Shown here piece by piece: positions 17,812-26,977 of a stretch of DNA of 40,224 nt. The position numbers and the translations under genes were made by a program. The notes under the pieces are model-generated. The model saw only the letters and a list, made by a program, of their open reading frames with translations, was not told where the DNA came from and did not search any database. The stretch is taken from positions 1 through 40,224 of the forward strand of contig NZ_KV757550.1 of NCBI RefSeq assembly GCF_001712795.1. The letters are read 5' to 3'. The number at the start of each line of letters is the position of its first letter. The stretch's first letter is position 1. Source of the DNA: Nostoc sp. KVJ20. GTDB lineage: Bacteria; Cyanobacteriota; Cyanobacteriia; Cyanobacteriales; Nostocaceae.

Positions 17812-19275
17812 CTAGACAACAACAAAATGAGTTGCTTTTAGTGACATTCCACTGCTGAGTTGCGCGAATTGTACCTGAGTAAAAGCGCCAGCGCTACCAT
17901 CTTGGTCAAAGAACAGCGCACCTGTAATATTGTCGTAAATAAATCGTTGAGCGATCGCTGTTGCAGATGAACCGATGGTAAACTTACCAGCGGAGAGTGT
18001 ACCTACTGCTAAAGAGCCGCCGAAACCAGTAGCCGATACCTGAATAACTTCATCAGTCGTGTCGAAGTCAACGAGAGTATCAATGCCTTGATTGTAATTA
18101 TTGAACGCAAAAGTATCAGTGCCATCTCCCCCATACAGAATATCATTGCCTTTCCCTCCAGTCAGGAGATCGTTGCCATTATACCCAAAGAGCAAATCGC
18201 TACTATTACTCCCTATAATATTGTCGGCGTAGACTGTACCACTGATATTTAGCCCTTGAATATTCTTGTAGATAACTTGATTTGTGCCACTTATAATCGA
18301 GCCTTGGTTAGTGGTTGCATTGAAAGTTGAAGTGATTCCTTTGTTAGTATAGCTACTGTAATTGACTTCTAAATAATCTGAACCTGTACCCCCATTTACC
18401 GTTTGAGTCAATAAAACAGAGGGGGCGGTAGTTGGGGCGGTCAAATAAAAGGTGTCATCGCCATTCCCCCCATTTAGAGTGTTAGCACCCTTGGCTCCGT
18501 ATGCGTAAAAGGTATCGTTACCATCGTCTCCATTCACAATTTTATTGCCAGACGAGTAGGAAACATAGAGGCGATCGTTACCTGAACCCCCACTAATCGT
18601 ATCATTGCCAGAAGTGCCACCACTAAGCACATCTTCGCCATTGCCCCCACGAATATTGTCAGCGTAGGCTGTACCAGTGATATTGAATCGTTCAATATTC
18701 TTATAGCTAACTCGATTAGTGCCACTTGTAATCGAGCCTTGGTTAGTGGTTGCATTGAAAGTCGAGGTGATTCCTTTGGTAGTATAGCTACTGTAATTAA
18801 CTTCCAAATAATCCGAACCTGTACCCCCATTTACTGTTTGGGTTACTAAAACAGAGGGGGCGGTATATGAGGCACTCAAATAGAAGGAGTCATTGCCATT
18901 GCCACCATCTAGGGTGTTAGCACCATTGACTCTATATGCGTAAAATTTATCAGAGCCAGTTCCACCTAAAACAATATTTTTGCCAAAACTATCCTGAATC
19001 GAAAATTCGTCATTTCCTGTATCTCCATAGAGGATGTTATTCCCAAAAGAAACAGAAACATCTAAATAATCATCCCCACTTCCTCCCTTGAGGATATTGT
19101 TGCCAGTGGTAGCTACAGCATAAATTTGATCGTTTTCAGAACCGCCATCTAAGAGGTTTTTCCCCAAAGAATTGCTAATATTCAGGACATCATCGCCTCC
19201 GAAGCTATAGAGACTGTCACCACCCCCGAAGCTATAGAGGTTGTCATTAGCATTAGTACCATTGATAATTGCCAT
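17812..19275 (-). CDS. RTX-type calcium-binding secreted protein with internal duplication
   Basis: A 487-residue protein made of glycine/aspartate nonapeptide repeats (GGSGDDYL, GGNGNDSFYL, GGKGNDILYGGDGTDTF) that bind calcium in beta-rolls. It ends with the module typical of type I secreted cyanobacterial proteins (VDFDTTDEVIQV ... NITGALFFDQDGSAG). There is no signal peptide, consistent with a C-terminal ABC-exporter signal. Residues about 111-208 and 256-354 are close copies (each with TQTVNGGTGSDYLEVNYSSY and GITSTFNATTNQGSI). The start is supported by an AGGTAG tract shortly before the ATG. Likely a surface or matrix protein; no enzymatic domain is visible. Confidence 0.85.
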   Translation of the reverse strand: MAIINGTNANDNLYSFGGGDSLYSFGGDDVLNISNSLGKNLLDGGSENDQIYAVATTGNNILKGGSGDDYLDVSVSFGNNILYGDTGNDEFSIQDSFGKNIVLGGTGSDKFYAYRVNGANTLDGGNGNDSFYLSASYTAPSVLVTQTVNGGTGSDYLEVNYSSYTTKGITSTFNATTNQGSITSGTNRVSYKNIERFNITGTAYADNIRGGNGEDVLSGGTSGNDTISGGSGNDRLYVSYSSGNKIVNGDDGNDTFYAYGAKGANTLNGGNGDDTFYLTAPTTAPSVLLTQTVNGGTGSDYLEVNYSSYTNKGITSTFNATTNQGSIISGTNQVIYKNIQGLNISGTVYADNIIGSNSSDLLFGYNGNDLLTGGKGNDILYGGDGTDTFAFNNYNQGIDTLVDFDTTDEVIQVSATGFGGSLAVGTLSAGKFTIGSSATAIAQRFIYDNITGALFFDQDGSAGAFTQVQFAQLSSGMSLKATHFVVV

Positions 19276-19591
19276 AACTTCTACCTACCTAAATCAATTT
19301 TTCAGAAACTTGAGATATTAACCTGTGGGTATTGCTGTTTTAAGGCAGAACAAAGTCGCCGAAAGTTGACACTTTCGGTATAGTTTATGCCGAACTAAAA
19401 ACGCTAATTTTTTAGCTTTTTCAGCTTCTTGACTGACTTGTAAGCATTATTCAGCTAACCTGCTATATATGAAAGTTAGTTAATTTCATTACTATAGTGG
19501 CTGTTTATTTAAGTGTCACTACTTCACTTTAATTATCTAACTTTGTATTTTCTGATATAGTTAATTGCGTATTATCACTAATCAAAAGTTT
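19276..19591. other. AT-rich interval upstream of the RTX gene with one hairpin
   Basis: It contains a perfect 8-bp hairpin CCGAAAGT-TGAC-ACTTTCGG at 19359-19378, about 85 bases before the RTX start. A role as leader structure or as terminator for the upstream gene is possible; no T-run follows. No further gene is seen. Confidence 0.5.
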
Positions 19592-20464
19592 TTAACCACC
19601 AGGTATGATGGGGCGATCGCCTTTCTGAAACCTTGCCCATGACTGTTGTAAAGCAGTAGGAGCAGGATTCTTGGCATCATAAACAACAATCACATTAGTT
19701 AGTGGGCGTCCGGCGGGGACTAAAATTTTACCGTTAGCAGCAAAGGCTTTCGATGCACCACCATCTAAATTCATCGCTTCGTGACAGCCAATTGCTTTCA
19801 TCACTTGCGCTTCTTGTTGTAAAGTTAATCCACTATCGAAATTTATCAAAAATAGTTTTTTACCATCAGCAGGAAACCCGATCGCAGTTCGTGCGCCAGT
19901 ACCTAAAACCCCAGGATCTTTAAATCCTTCAACATCCGGCTTCAGCCAAATTTGTCCCTGTCTCAACAGTCGAGGCCCACAGGTAATAGACAACCAATGT
20001 TGATTCCATTCCGGTTTACCATCAACCCGTGCTGTCACCATTTCCGGTTTATTGCCAACTCGCAACCCCAAAGTAGTACCAAAATTTTCCCATTGGCTGT
20101 ATTTGAGGAATCTCCCTGCCGCTACCATGTTACCCATCACTGTTTTCTGGGCATTCTTGGCAAAAAAAGTACCATTAGCAACGACAGCCGCACGATGACG
20201 AGCCACTAAATTGTTAAATTCTTCATCACCGTTAGTTTTTTGATTAGTATTAGCCAAAGTTGCATTATTTGCTAAACCAATAGTAATAAAGGTTTTGGGG
20301 TCAGTGAGGTCAATAATAGTTTGATAAAAAGAGAAACCATTTACCTTACCTCTCTTCACTTGTACAGTTTGAGCCGCTACTGGGAGCGCCAATGTTAATT
20401 CTTGTGCCAAGACAGCACCTCCTAAAAACAAGAAAGACCGTCGGCAGATTTTGGAACTTGGCAT
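19592..20464 (-). CDS. Tat-type exported phosphodiester glycosidase (NAGPA-domain) family protein
   Basis: About 290 residues. The N-terminus CRRSFLFLGGAVLAQ followed by LALPVAAQ is a twin-arginine-like signal with an A-A-Q cleavage site. The mature part is the NAGPA/DUF2233 fold: VVANGTFFAKNAQKTVMGNMV, ITCGPRLLRQGQ, and the catalytic-region signature EAMNLDGGASKAFAANG. The family cleaves GlcNAc-1-phosphodiester or related glycosidic bonds in cell-surface polymers. The ATG at 20464 is chosen over a TTG two codons upstream. It acts outside the plasma membrane; the substrate is unknown. Confidence 0.85.
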   Translation of the reverse strand: MPSSKICRRSFLFLGGAVLAQELTLALPVAAQTVQVKRGKVNGFSFYQTIIDLTDPKTFITIGLANNATLANTNQKTNGDEEFNNLVARHRAAVVANGTFFAKNAQKTVMGNMVAAGRFLKYSQWENFGTTLGLRVGNKPEMVTARVDGKPEWNQHWLSITCGPRLLRQGQIWLKPDVEGFKDPGVLGTGARTAIGFPADGKKLFLINFDSGLTLQQEAQVMKAIGCHEAMNLDGGASKAFAANGKILVPAGRPLTNVIVVYDAKNPAPTALQQSWARFQKGDRPIIPGG

Positions 20465-20580
20465 AATCAACTCTTCACTATATTGTTTTTATTAGGATGC
20501 CCAAATCTTTAGATAATTTTGCCCATTAAACACTCGTGTAATGGAGATGAAGAAGCAGAGGGAGACAAGGAGAATAAGCA

Positions 20581-20643
20581 ATGCCCAATGCCCAATGCCC
20601 AATGCCCAATGCCCAATGCCCAATGACAAATGACAAACGACAA
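20581..20643. repeat. STRR: six ATGCCCA heptamers then three variants
   Basis: Six exact ATGCCCA units (20581-20622), then ATGACAA twice and ACGACAA once, run directly into the ATG at 20644. The length of 63 bases keeps the frame of the downstream gene, and each heptamer offers an ATG, but in rotating frames. Confidence 0.9.
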
Positions 20644-21264
20644 ATGAAAAATCATTACCGATATATTATTTTTTACAAACCCTATGGCGTTCTCAGTCAG
20701 TTTACAAAAGATGCCCCCACACATAGCACTCTAAAAGATTATATTGATGTGCCTGATGTGTATCCTGTGGGACGCTTAGACTGGGATAGTGAAGGATTGC
20801 TGCTGTTAACCAACGATGGACAATTGCAACATCGCCTCGCCCATCCGCGTTTTGGTCATAAACGTACTTACTGGGTACAGGTAGAGCGAATTCCAGATGT
20901 AGATGCTATTAATAGGTTGCAAACAGGTGTGGAAATTCAAGATTACCGCACTCAGCCAGCAGAAGTTAGGCTCTTATCAGAAGAACCACAATTACCTGAA
21001 CGCACTCCGCCGATTAGATTTCGCAAAAGTGTACCGACAGCTTGGCTGGAAATGACTTTGACAGAGGGAAAAAATCGCCAAGTACGGCGCATGACTGCGG
21101 CTGTAGGGTTTCCAACTTTGCGACTAGTCAGAGTCAAAATAGCTCACTTACAATTAAGTGACCTACAATTGGGTCAATGGCGCGATCTCACCGCATCTGA
21201 ACTGCAATTTCTGCATAATTTCAATAAATCGAAAAGTTTTCCCCCAAAAGCGAATGCTCTCTAA
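20644..21264 (+). CDS. rRNA large-subunit pseudouridine synthase (RsuA/RluE family)
   Basis: About 206 residues. Landmarks: [14 protein letters not shown], the catalytic-aspartate motif [36 protein letters not shown] and [25 protein letters not shown]. Without an S4 domain it fits the RluE branch, which modifies a single uridine in 23S rRNA. The ATG at 20644 ([10 protein letters not shown]) is preferred. The frame stays open to 20581, but those residues come from the heptamer array and are unlike any homologue. It is encoded alone on the plus strand. Confidence 0.9.
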   Translation: MKNHYRYIIFYKPYGVLSQFTKDAPTHSTLKDYIDVPDVYPVGRLDWDSEGLLLLTNDGQLQHRLAHPRFGHKRTYWVQVERIPDVDAINRLQTGVEIQDYRTQPAEVRLLSEEPQLPERTPPIRFRKSVPTAWLEMTLTEGKNRQVRRMTAAVGFPTLRLVRVKIAHLQLSDLQLGQWRDLTASELQFLHNFNKSKSFPPKANAL

Positions 21265-21509
21265 CATAAAATAAATGCTATGGCAAATCGAGATAAGGCA
21301 GCTTTTTGAGTCATTGCTTATATGAAAAGATACTTGTTTGTGGTTGCAGACTTAACTTTAGTAATTGAAATTTCTCATTACTTCTAAAGCTTAATTGTTA
21401 GATTTATTTAGATAATTTACTAACGAATAATAACCTATGTTAAGTCTATCAAAATTACCAAGTTTTATTTTTGCTAATATTATTAGAAAGGTATTGTTAT
21501 GATAGAAAG

Positions 21510-21851
21510 ATGTTTAACAATAGCAACAACTCCCAAGTTAACCTAGGTAGTGTTCTCTACAGACATGGCGACGTTCTGATCAGAGGTATTGCTACCTTAC
21601 CTGCTGGTGTCCAAAAGCGTATAGGTGCTACTCTCGCTCATGGTGAAATCACAGGACACAGCCATCGGATTCAGCAATCTAATGCTGTTCAGTTGTGGGT
21701 ACATGGTAGTGACCTTTTTCTTGAGGTTAAAGAACCCAGTGCTACTTTAGTTCATGAAGAACATCGGGCGATTGAATTACCCCAAGGGCTTTACCGCGTC
21801 TGGAGACAACGTGAATATCGCCCTGATGCTTATGTAGAGGTGATGGACTAA
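21510..21851 (+). CDS. Small conserved protein coupled to a DUF6745 gene
   Basis: About 113 residues, soluble and beta-rich: LYRHGDVLIRGIATLPAG, LAHGEITGHSHRI, LWVHGSDLFLEVKEPSATLVHEEHRAIELPQGLYRV. Histidines cluster in HGEITGHSHRI and HEEHRAI, suggesting a metal-binding cupin-like pocket. The function is not known to me. The ATG at 21510 is preferred over one 39 bases upstream because the earlier residues (LILLERYCYDRK) look like leader sequence. The stop codon overlaps the next start (TAATG), so the two proteins are probably made together. Confidence 0.7.
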   Translation: MFNNSNNSQVNLGSVLYRHGDVLIRGIATLPAGVQKRIGATLAHGEITGHSHRIQQSNAVQLWVHGSDLFLEVKEPSATLVHEEHRAIELPQGLYRVWRQREYRPDAYVEVMD

Positions 21852-22549
21852 TGCTCAAGATGATGTCGCAGGGACGTGTGCCGAATAGACAAGTTTTGCA
21901 GCGCCCAAAGGAAAGCCACGAGCCTGTATCGGCTGAACGTGCTCGAAAACTCATCCTTGAGCATCGCGCTTGGGATGGTATGCGCGTTTTGGGGCATCTG
22001 GATTTAAGCGGTGCGTTGGATCTTTACAATCTACCTGAAAATTTAACCTGTGAAAGTATTGATATTAGCGACTGTGTAAACCTCACTACCCTTCCCAAAG
22101 GACTGCACGTCACTTATTGGATCGAGTTGGCCGGAAGTGGGATTACTAGTCTATCTGCGGGGCATGGTTTTATTTTGCGTTGGCGAGGCGTGCAGGTAAA
22201 CGATAAGATTGCCTTTGAATCCCAGTCCCTAACTGGGCAAGATATCCTCAATATAGAGAATGTTGAGTTGCGCCGTGTCCTGATTGAACGTCTGGGATAC
22301 GAGACATTTTTGCAGCAAGTGGGAGGATTAATCCGCGATCGCGATCGCGATGCTGGTGGAGAACGTCAACTAGTCTACATTCCTTTTGAGGATGACGAAC
22401 CGCTTATGGTCTTGAAAGTCACTTGTCCATCCACAGGACATATTCATATCCTGCGCGTTCCCCCTCACATGCGGAGTTGCCATCAAGCAGCAGCCTGGAT
22501 TGCAGGCTTTAATAATCCAGATGATTATCATCCTGCGATCGAGGCGTAA
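21851..22549 (+). CDS. DUF6745-type protein
   Basis: A 232-residue protein with a short leucine-rich-repeat-like stretch (LGHLDLSGALDLYNLP ... ITSLSAGHGFILRWRGVQV). The C-terminus is characteristic: VLIERLGYETFLQQVGG, GGERQLVYIPFEDDEPLMVLKV, CPSTGHIHILRVPPHMRSCHQAAAWIAGF. The pattern matches, from memory, the family annotated DUF6745; function is unknown. A tandem HIP1 run encodes RDRDRD in the middle. It overlaps the preceding gene by one base. The pair may respond to the same signal, but nothing here identifies it. Confidence 0.75.
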   Translation: MLKMMSQGRVPNRQVLQRPKESHEPVSAERARKLILEHRAWDGMRVLGHLDLSGALDLYNLPENLTCESIDISDCVNLTTLPKGLHVTYWIELAGSGITSLSAGHGFILRWRGVQVNDKIAFESQSLTGQDILNIENVELRRVLIERLGYETFLQQVGGLIRDRDRDAGGERQLVYIPFEDDEPLMVLKVTCPSTGHIHILRVPPHMRSCHQAAAWIAGFNNPDDYHPAIEA

Positions 22550-22602
22550 AGTTTTAAGTAAAGAATTTGAAAAAAGAATCCGACAAATAGACCATTTGTA
22601 GA

Positions 22603-22620
22603 GACGCGATGAATCGCGTC
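22603..22620. repeat. GACGCGAT/ATCGCGTC hairpin repeat, copy 3
   Basis: A perfect 8-bp stem with GA loop, flanked by GTAGA and TTTAC. Here it lies between convergent genes, where a transcript-end role would fit. Confidence 0.7.
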
Positions 22621-22665
22621 TTTACCCAAAGATGTGTTGCAATCATTAATTGAATTGGTATAAGT

Positions 22666-23235
22666 TTACAAATTAAGAATATTTACCACAGCATGAAAGT
22701 TTGTTCCGAGCATATATTGGCTACTCTTGGGCAAATTTTCCAAAGTTAACAAGACTGTTTTCAATCCTTGATAATCGCTTTTTTGAGGTTGAATTATAAT
22801 TGGTATTTCACTCGCCCCAGCCGTGATTGTCACAAAGTTAGCAATTGATTGATAATGCACTCCATCCTCGGCTGTTCCGTGAATCCTGTATTTCACTATT
22901 AAGTCTTGAGTTATGTTACCAGTACGAGTGATGACAAACTCCCCTATTTCTCCAAATTGTGACGCATACATTTTTGTAGCTGTAATGTTCACAATCGTGG
23001 GATAACTGGACGCAGGGACACGGAGAGGTTTTAAGTTTAATTGATTATAGTTATTTTTGTCTTCATAGCTGGATATAAAACTAAAATTAGTTACCAGTTG
23101 GTTTTTAATATAAAAATCTTCAAAAGATATATTACTGATACTTTGTTGTAAATCATTACCTAAAAAAGTTGCATATATACTGCCCATATCATCCACGACT
23201 AGGTTATAAAGATAGATATTGATCAGATTAATCAA
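22666..23235 (-). CDS. Calx-beta-like protein at the end of the polysaccharide operon
   Basis: Up to 189 residues. The C-terminal two-thirds (about 75-189) match a Calx-beta domain: GEIGEFVITRTGNITQDLIVKY, GTAEDGVHYQSI, FVTITAGASEIPI, TVLLTLENLPKSSQYMLG. Such domains bind calcium and occur in adhesins, but this copy has no signal peptide and no partner domains. A TTG at 23235 follows the kinase stop by 7 bases with AGGAA nearby; the first ATG would be at 23187. The tight spacing suggests cotranscription with the tyrosine kinase. It could also be the surviving end of a longer protein. Confidence 0.65.
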   Translation of the reverse strand: MINLINIYLYNLVVDDMGSIYATFLGNDLQQSISNISFEDFYIKNQLVTNFSFISSYEDKNNYNQLNLKPLRVPASSYPTIVNITATKMYASQFGEIGEFVITRTGNITQDLIVKYRIHGTAEDGVHYQSIANFVTITAGASEIPIIIQPQKSDYQGLKTVLLTLENLPKSSQYMLGTNFHAVVNILNL

Positions 23236-23242
23236 CTATTCC

Positions 23243-25423
23243 TTACTTCCTACTTCGGACTCCAATAGCTTCTTGGAGATTATTTTCCTCAGTTGAGTAG
23301 TAGTAACTGTAGCGCTCAGTCTGAGGAATAGCTCCGTTTACTACCTGTCCCAAGACATTTTGCCCAGATTTTTCTAAAAGCTCCTTAGCAATACTGGCAC
23401 TAACAGAATCAACAACCCCTGGACGAACAACAAATAAAACACCATCAGCCATTTGACCTAGAGTAGCTGCATCAGCAGCAACGTTTAATGATGGAGAATC
23501 AATAATTACAAAGTCGTAATAAACAGACAAAGTTTGAATTAATGCAGCCATTTTTTTCGAGTCGAGAAGAGAACCTGGATTAGGAGGTGTAACTCCAGAG
23601 GTGAGGACATATAAATTATCCATGACTTGTTTGATAGCTGTCCTAATTTCACCTTGTCCAACAATCAAATTGCTTAGACCTTGATTATTAATTAGTTCCC
23701 AGATTTTATGTTGAACAGGACGACGCATATCTGCATCTATCAGTAAAACTTTTCGCTCCATCTGAGCCATTGTTATAGCTAAATTAGCCGCCACTGTTGA
23801 TTTACCTTCTCTGGGTACAGAACTTGTGACAACTATAACTTTTAGCTCCTTATCAGCACTCGTAAACCTCAGATTTGCCCGCAACATTCGGTAGGCTTCA
23901 TTAATTTGCGATCGCGGCATATCTCGAACTACAAGCCTTTTGCTATATAACTCCAGTTCTTCATTGCCACGAAGAGATTTTTTCGACTTGCTGAAGTCAG
24001 GAATAATCCCTAATAAAGTAAATTTAAGCAACTCTTTTGCTTGGTCAACATTCTTAATTGATTTATCTATTTTTTCCAAAATATAGACGGCCGATAAAGC
24101 TGTTAAACCAGCCAATAAACCTGTTGCCAAATATAAAAACATTGGAGATGAAATTGATTCTTCTGGTATTTCAGCTTCGGATATCATGCTCGCATTACCT
24201 AAGCTTTGATTTTCGGCGATTCGGCTTTCTTGCAGCTTTTGTAGTAACAGTGAATAAGTAGATTGTGCGGCTTGTACTTTACGTTCAAATTGGCGCTGTT
24301 GTTGTTCCAATCTCGGTAGATTGTTCAAACGTTGTTTATAAGCAGTTTGTAACCCAGATAAAGTAGTAATTTGGCTTGCTAAACCCAGACGATTTGACTC
24401 TAATTCTACAAGCCTTGCAGAAAGCTGCTGTTGTAATTCTCCCAATTGAAAATTATGATTTAGCTGTGTTGAATTTGTACCTCTAACGTTTTTTATCCGT
24501 TGTTGTAGTAGCCCATTTAACGACTCTAATTTGTATACCAAATCGATAATTTGCGGATGGTTTTCCTGCAAAACAGTTCGCCTAGCTGCCAGTTGTGATT
24601 CTAACTGTTGAACTTCTCTAAGAATATCTTGTACTCCTGACGTTTGGCTAAGGGAAGTCATAACTATTGCTTGCTGGGAGTTCATACCCAATTGTTTACG
24701 GATTCCTTGAGTTTGTGCTTCAGCATCGGCAAATCTAGATTGAGATTCATTAATTTGCTGTTGTAATGCTGTAATAACTTCCAGTGCTTTAGTCGCTTCT
24801 TCTTGCAGAGAAACAATTTTGTACTTTTCTTTAAACTCTGCTAGTTCTGCTTCTGCTTGTCTAACAACTAATTCTGCATTTGGTAGTTGCTTTTCTATAA
24901 ACTTGCGAGCAGTTGTAGCTTGAGTTCTATGAGATGTTATATTGTATTCTAAATAGACATCTATTAAAGTATTAACAACTTGCGCGGCTAGTTGTGGGTT
25001 TGTATCTTTATAGGAAATACTTAGGATGTCAGATCCATTAATTTCCTTCACTGTGAGCATTTGCAGAAATTGTTTGGTTTTTAAATGTATATTTTTCTTG
25101 TCTTTTAGGTTAAGTCTATTTATAGTAGTTTTGACAACTGGTACAGAACGGATAACTTCTGCCTCTGTATTCAGAGGATTACTTTTATTATCAACTAATG
25201 GCTCTAGTTTGCTCATTTCTGTTCCTACTCCTGTTAATGAAGAAGTAGTATTTGTTCTTTGAAACTTCAGTTTTCCTTCTGCTAAATAATAAGGTTTCTT
25301 GAATAATGTAGCTACCTGTAAAATTATGAAGATGCAAACGAAAACACCCAAAGCATTAATCCAACGGCGTTTCAGAACTTGCGAATATTTATCAAATGTT
25401 CCAGAAGATTCTTGTAGTGCCAT
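23243..25423 (-). CDS. Wzc-type polysaccharide co-polymerase/bacterial tyrosine kinase
   Basis: A 726-residue inner-membrane protein that controls chain length and export of surface polysaccharide. Transmembrane segments lie at about 24-41 and 428-448, enclosing a Wzz domain and a long periplasmic coiled coil (about 170-400). The cytoplasmic kinase has Walker A SSVPREGKS (534-542), Walker A-prime LLIDADMR (560-567), Walker B VIIDSP (638-643) and a tyrosine cluster Y705/Y707-Y709 for autophosphorylation. Kinase and co-polymerase are fused, as in proteobacteria and cyanobacteria. It follows the aminotransferase gene after a 311-base repeat-filled gap. Confidence 0.92.
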   Translation of the reverse strand: MALQESSGTFDKYSQVLKRRWINALGVFVCIFIILQVATLFKKPYYLAEGKLKFQRTNTTSSLTGVGTEMSKLEPLVDNKSNPLNTEAEVIRSVPVVKTTINRLNLKDKKNIHLKTKQFLQMLTVKEINGSDILSISYKDTNPQLAAQVVNTLIDVYLEYNITSHRTQATTARKFIEKQLPNAELVVRQAEAELAEFKEKYKIVSLQEEATKALEVITALQQQINESQSRFADAEAQTQGIRKQLGMNSQQAIVMTSLSQTSGVQDILREVQQLESQLAARRTVLQENHPQIIDLVYKLESLNGLLQQRIKNVRGTNSTQLNHNFQLGELQQQLSARLVELESNRLGLASQITTLSGLQTAYKQRLNNLPRLEQQQRQFERKVQAAQSTYSLLLQKLQESRIAENQSLGNASMISEAEIPEESISSPMFLYLATGLLAGLTALSAVYILEKIDKSIKNVDQAKELLKFTLLGIIPDFSKSKKSLRGNEELELYSKRLVVRDMPRSQINEAYRMLRANLRFTSADKELKVIVVTSSVPREGKSTVAANLAITMAQMERKVLLIDADMRRPVQHKIWELINNQGLSNLIVGQGEIRTAIKQVMDNLYVLTSGVTPPNPGSLLDSKKMAALIQTLSVYYDFVIIDSPSLNVAADAATLGQMADGVLFVVRPGVVDSVSASIAKELLEKSGQNVLGQVVNGAIPQTERYSYYYSTEENNLQEAIGVRSRK

Positions 25424-25480
25424 AAAATAATTATTTTTTTATTTTTGTTAAAAGCATCAAGTTGATTACCCCACCCTAAC

Positions 25481-25620
25481 CCTCCCCTTATAAAGGGGAG
25501 GGAATCGGATTTTATTATTTTCTCAATCCTCCTCTTATAAAAGGGGAGTGAACCAGATTTTCTTATTTCCCCAACCCTCCTCTTATAAAAGGGGAGTGAA
25601 CCAGATTTTCTTATTTCCCC
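25481..25620. repeat. Three tandem ~48-bp units, each with a CCTC..TTATAAAAGGGG hairpin
   Basis: The units start at 25481, 25528 and 25576. Each holds a palindromic CCCCTTATAAAGGGG-like hairpin, followed by a GGATTTTATTATTTTC or CAGATTTTCTTATTTCC spacer. A related CCCCTTTATAAGGGGGG palindrome lies just after. The array fills the gap inside the polysaccharide operon and could thin transcription into the kinase gene. Confidence 0.8.
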
Positions 25621-25734
25621 CCTTTATAAGGGGGGATTAAGGGGGGAAATAATTTGATTAAAATCGCAACATACCACTTTTCAAACAACCTCTTACATCA
25701 AATTACTCAATAATGCCGGGATATGAAATTTAAA

Positions 25735-26910
25735 TTAAATTGTCAGGTAGACTTTTTCGGGAACCATGAACACAGATTGAGTTTTATGGTGAACTGCTTT
25801 AATTTGACCAATTACTCTTTCTAAATCTTCGCGTTTAAGATTAGATCCAGAAGGTAAGCAAAGACCGTAAGCAAATAAATCTTCTGCTATTTCACCGCCA
25901 AAACATTCACACTCAGCAAAAATTGGCTGGAGGTGTAAAGGTTTCCAGACGGGACGAGATTCAATTTGCTGTTCAACAAGTGCTAGACGAACTTGTTCTC
26001 GATTTGCACCAAAAGCTTCAGTATCTATTGTTAAGCAGGTTAGCCAACGAGTAGCGCGTCCATAATTAGCTTCCGGCATAAATTCTATACCTGGTAGGTT
26101 TTTCAATGCTTGGTAATAAATTTCAAAATTGCGTCGTCTCGCTGCCACTCGCTCACTCAAAACACACAACTGACCGCGACCAATACCAGCTAAAATGTTA
26201 CTTAAACGATAGTTGTAACCAATCTCTGAATGTTGGTAATGAGGAGCGCGATCGCGGGCTTGGGTTGCTAAAAATTTAGCTCTATTTACTAACTCTAAAT
26301 CATTACAAACTAACATCCCACCACCAGAGGTAGTAATAATTTTATTGCCATTGAAAGAATAAATTCCAATGTGTCCAAAAGTTCCTAAAGAACGCCCTTT
26401 ATAAGTAGCCCCTAAAGCTTCAGCAGCATCTTCAATTAAGGGAATATTATAGTGATTACAAGCTTTTAAAATTGGATCAATATCTGCACTTTGACCATAT
26501 AAATGTACAACCACAACAGCTTTAGGTAATTTGCCTTTTTTGGCGCGGTGATTTAGCGCTTCGGTTAACAATTCAGGGTTCATGTTCCAAGAAGTGCGAT
26601 CGCTATCGATAAAAACTGGTTTTGCACCTAAATAAGTAATTGGATTAGCACTAGCAATAAATGTTAAAGTAGAGCAAAAAACTTCATCCCCAGGTTCAAC
26701 ACCAACTAATCGCAAAGCTAAATGCAGAGCCGCTGTGCCAGAACTAACAGCCACAGCATGGCTAGCACCAGTTAATTGACAAAATTCTTGCTCGAAAGCA
26801 TCAACATGGGGGCCAACAGGCGCAATCCAGTTAGTTTCAAAAGCTTCTTGGACGAATTCTAGTTCGCGATCGCCTATATGAGGTGTTGAAAGCAAAATTG
26901 GTTTATTCAT
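25735..26910 (-). CDS. DegT/DnrJ/EryC1/StrS-type sugar aminotransferase
   Basis: A 391-residue PLP enzyme that adds an amino group to a nucleotide-linked keto-sugar. Motifs: VAVSSGTAALHLALRL near the start, VVVHLYGQSADI, LIEDAAEALGATYKGRSLGTFG, and the PLP lysine in SFNGNKIITTSGGG (Lys190). The C-terminus (RPVWKPLHLQPIFAECECFGGEIAEDLFAYGLCLPSG) is typical of the PglE/EpsN subgroup that acts on 4-keto sugars. It supplies an amino sugar for the polysaccharide. No dehydratase making the keto-sugar lies in the window. Confidence 0.9.
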   Translation of the reverse strand: MNKPILLSTPHIGDRELEFVQEAFETNWIAPVGPHVDAFEQEFCQLTGASHAVAVSSGTAALHLALRLVGVEPGDEVFCSTLTFIASANPITYLGAKPVFIDSDRTSWNMNPELLTEALNHRAKKGKLPKAVVVVHLYGQSADIDPILKACNHYNIPLIEDAAEALGATYKGRSLGTFGHIGIYSFNGNKIITTSGGGMLVCNDLELVNRAKFLATQARDRAPHYQHSEIGYNYRLSNILAGIGRGQLCVLSERVAARRRNFEIYYQALKNLPGIEFMPEANYGRATRWLTCLTIDTEAFGANREQVRLALVEQQIESRPVWKPLHLQPIFAECECFGGEIAEDLFAYGLCLPSGSNLKREDLERVIGQIKAVHHKTQSVFMVPEKVYLTI

Positions 26911-26977
26911 TCCTATTACCTAAATATGTTTGCCAGTTTCCAAATGGGAATTTTACGTAAGTCTTGGTATTTTTCCC

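Noticed and set aside
22330..22352. Overlapping GCGATCGC run inside the DUF6745 gene
   Set aside because: It is a tandem HIP1 occurrence in coding sequence, a normal genome signature of these cyanobacteria.
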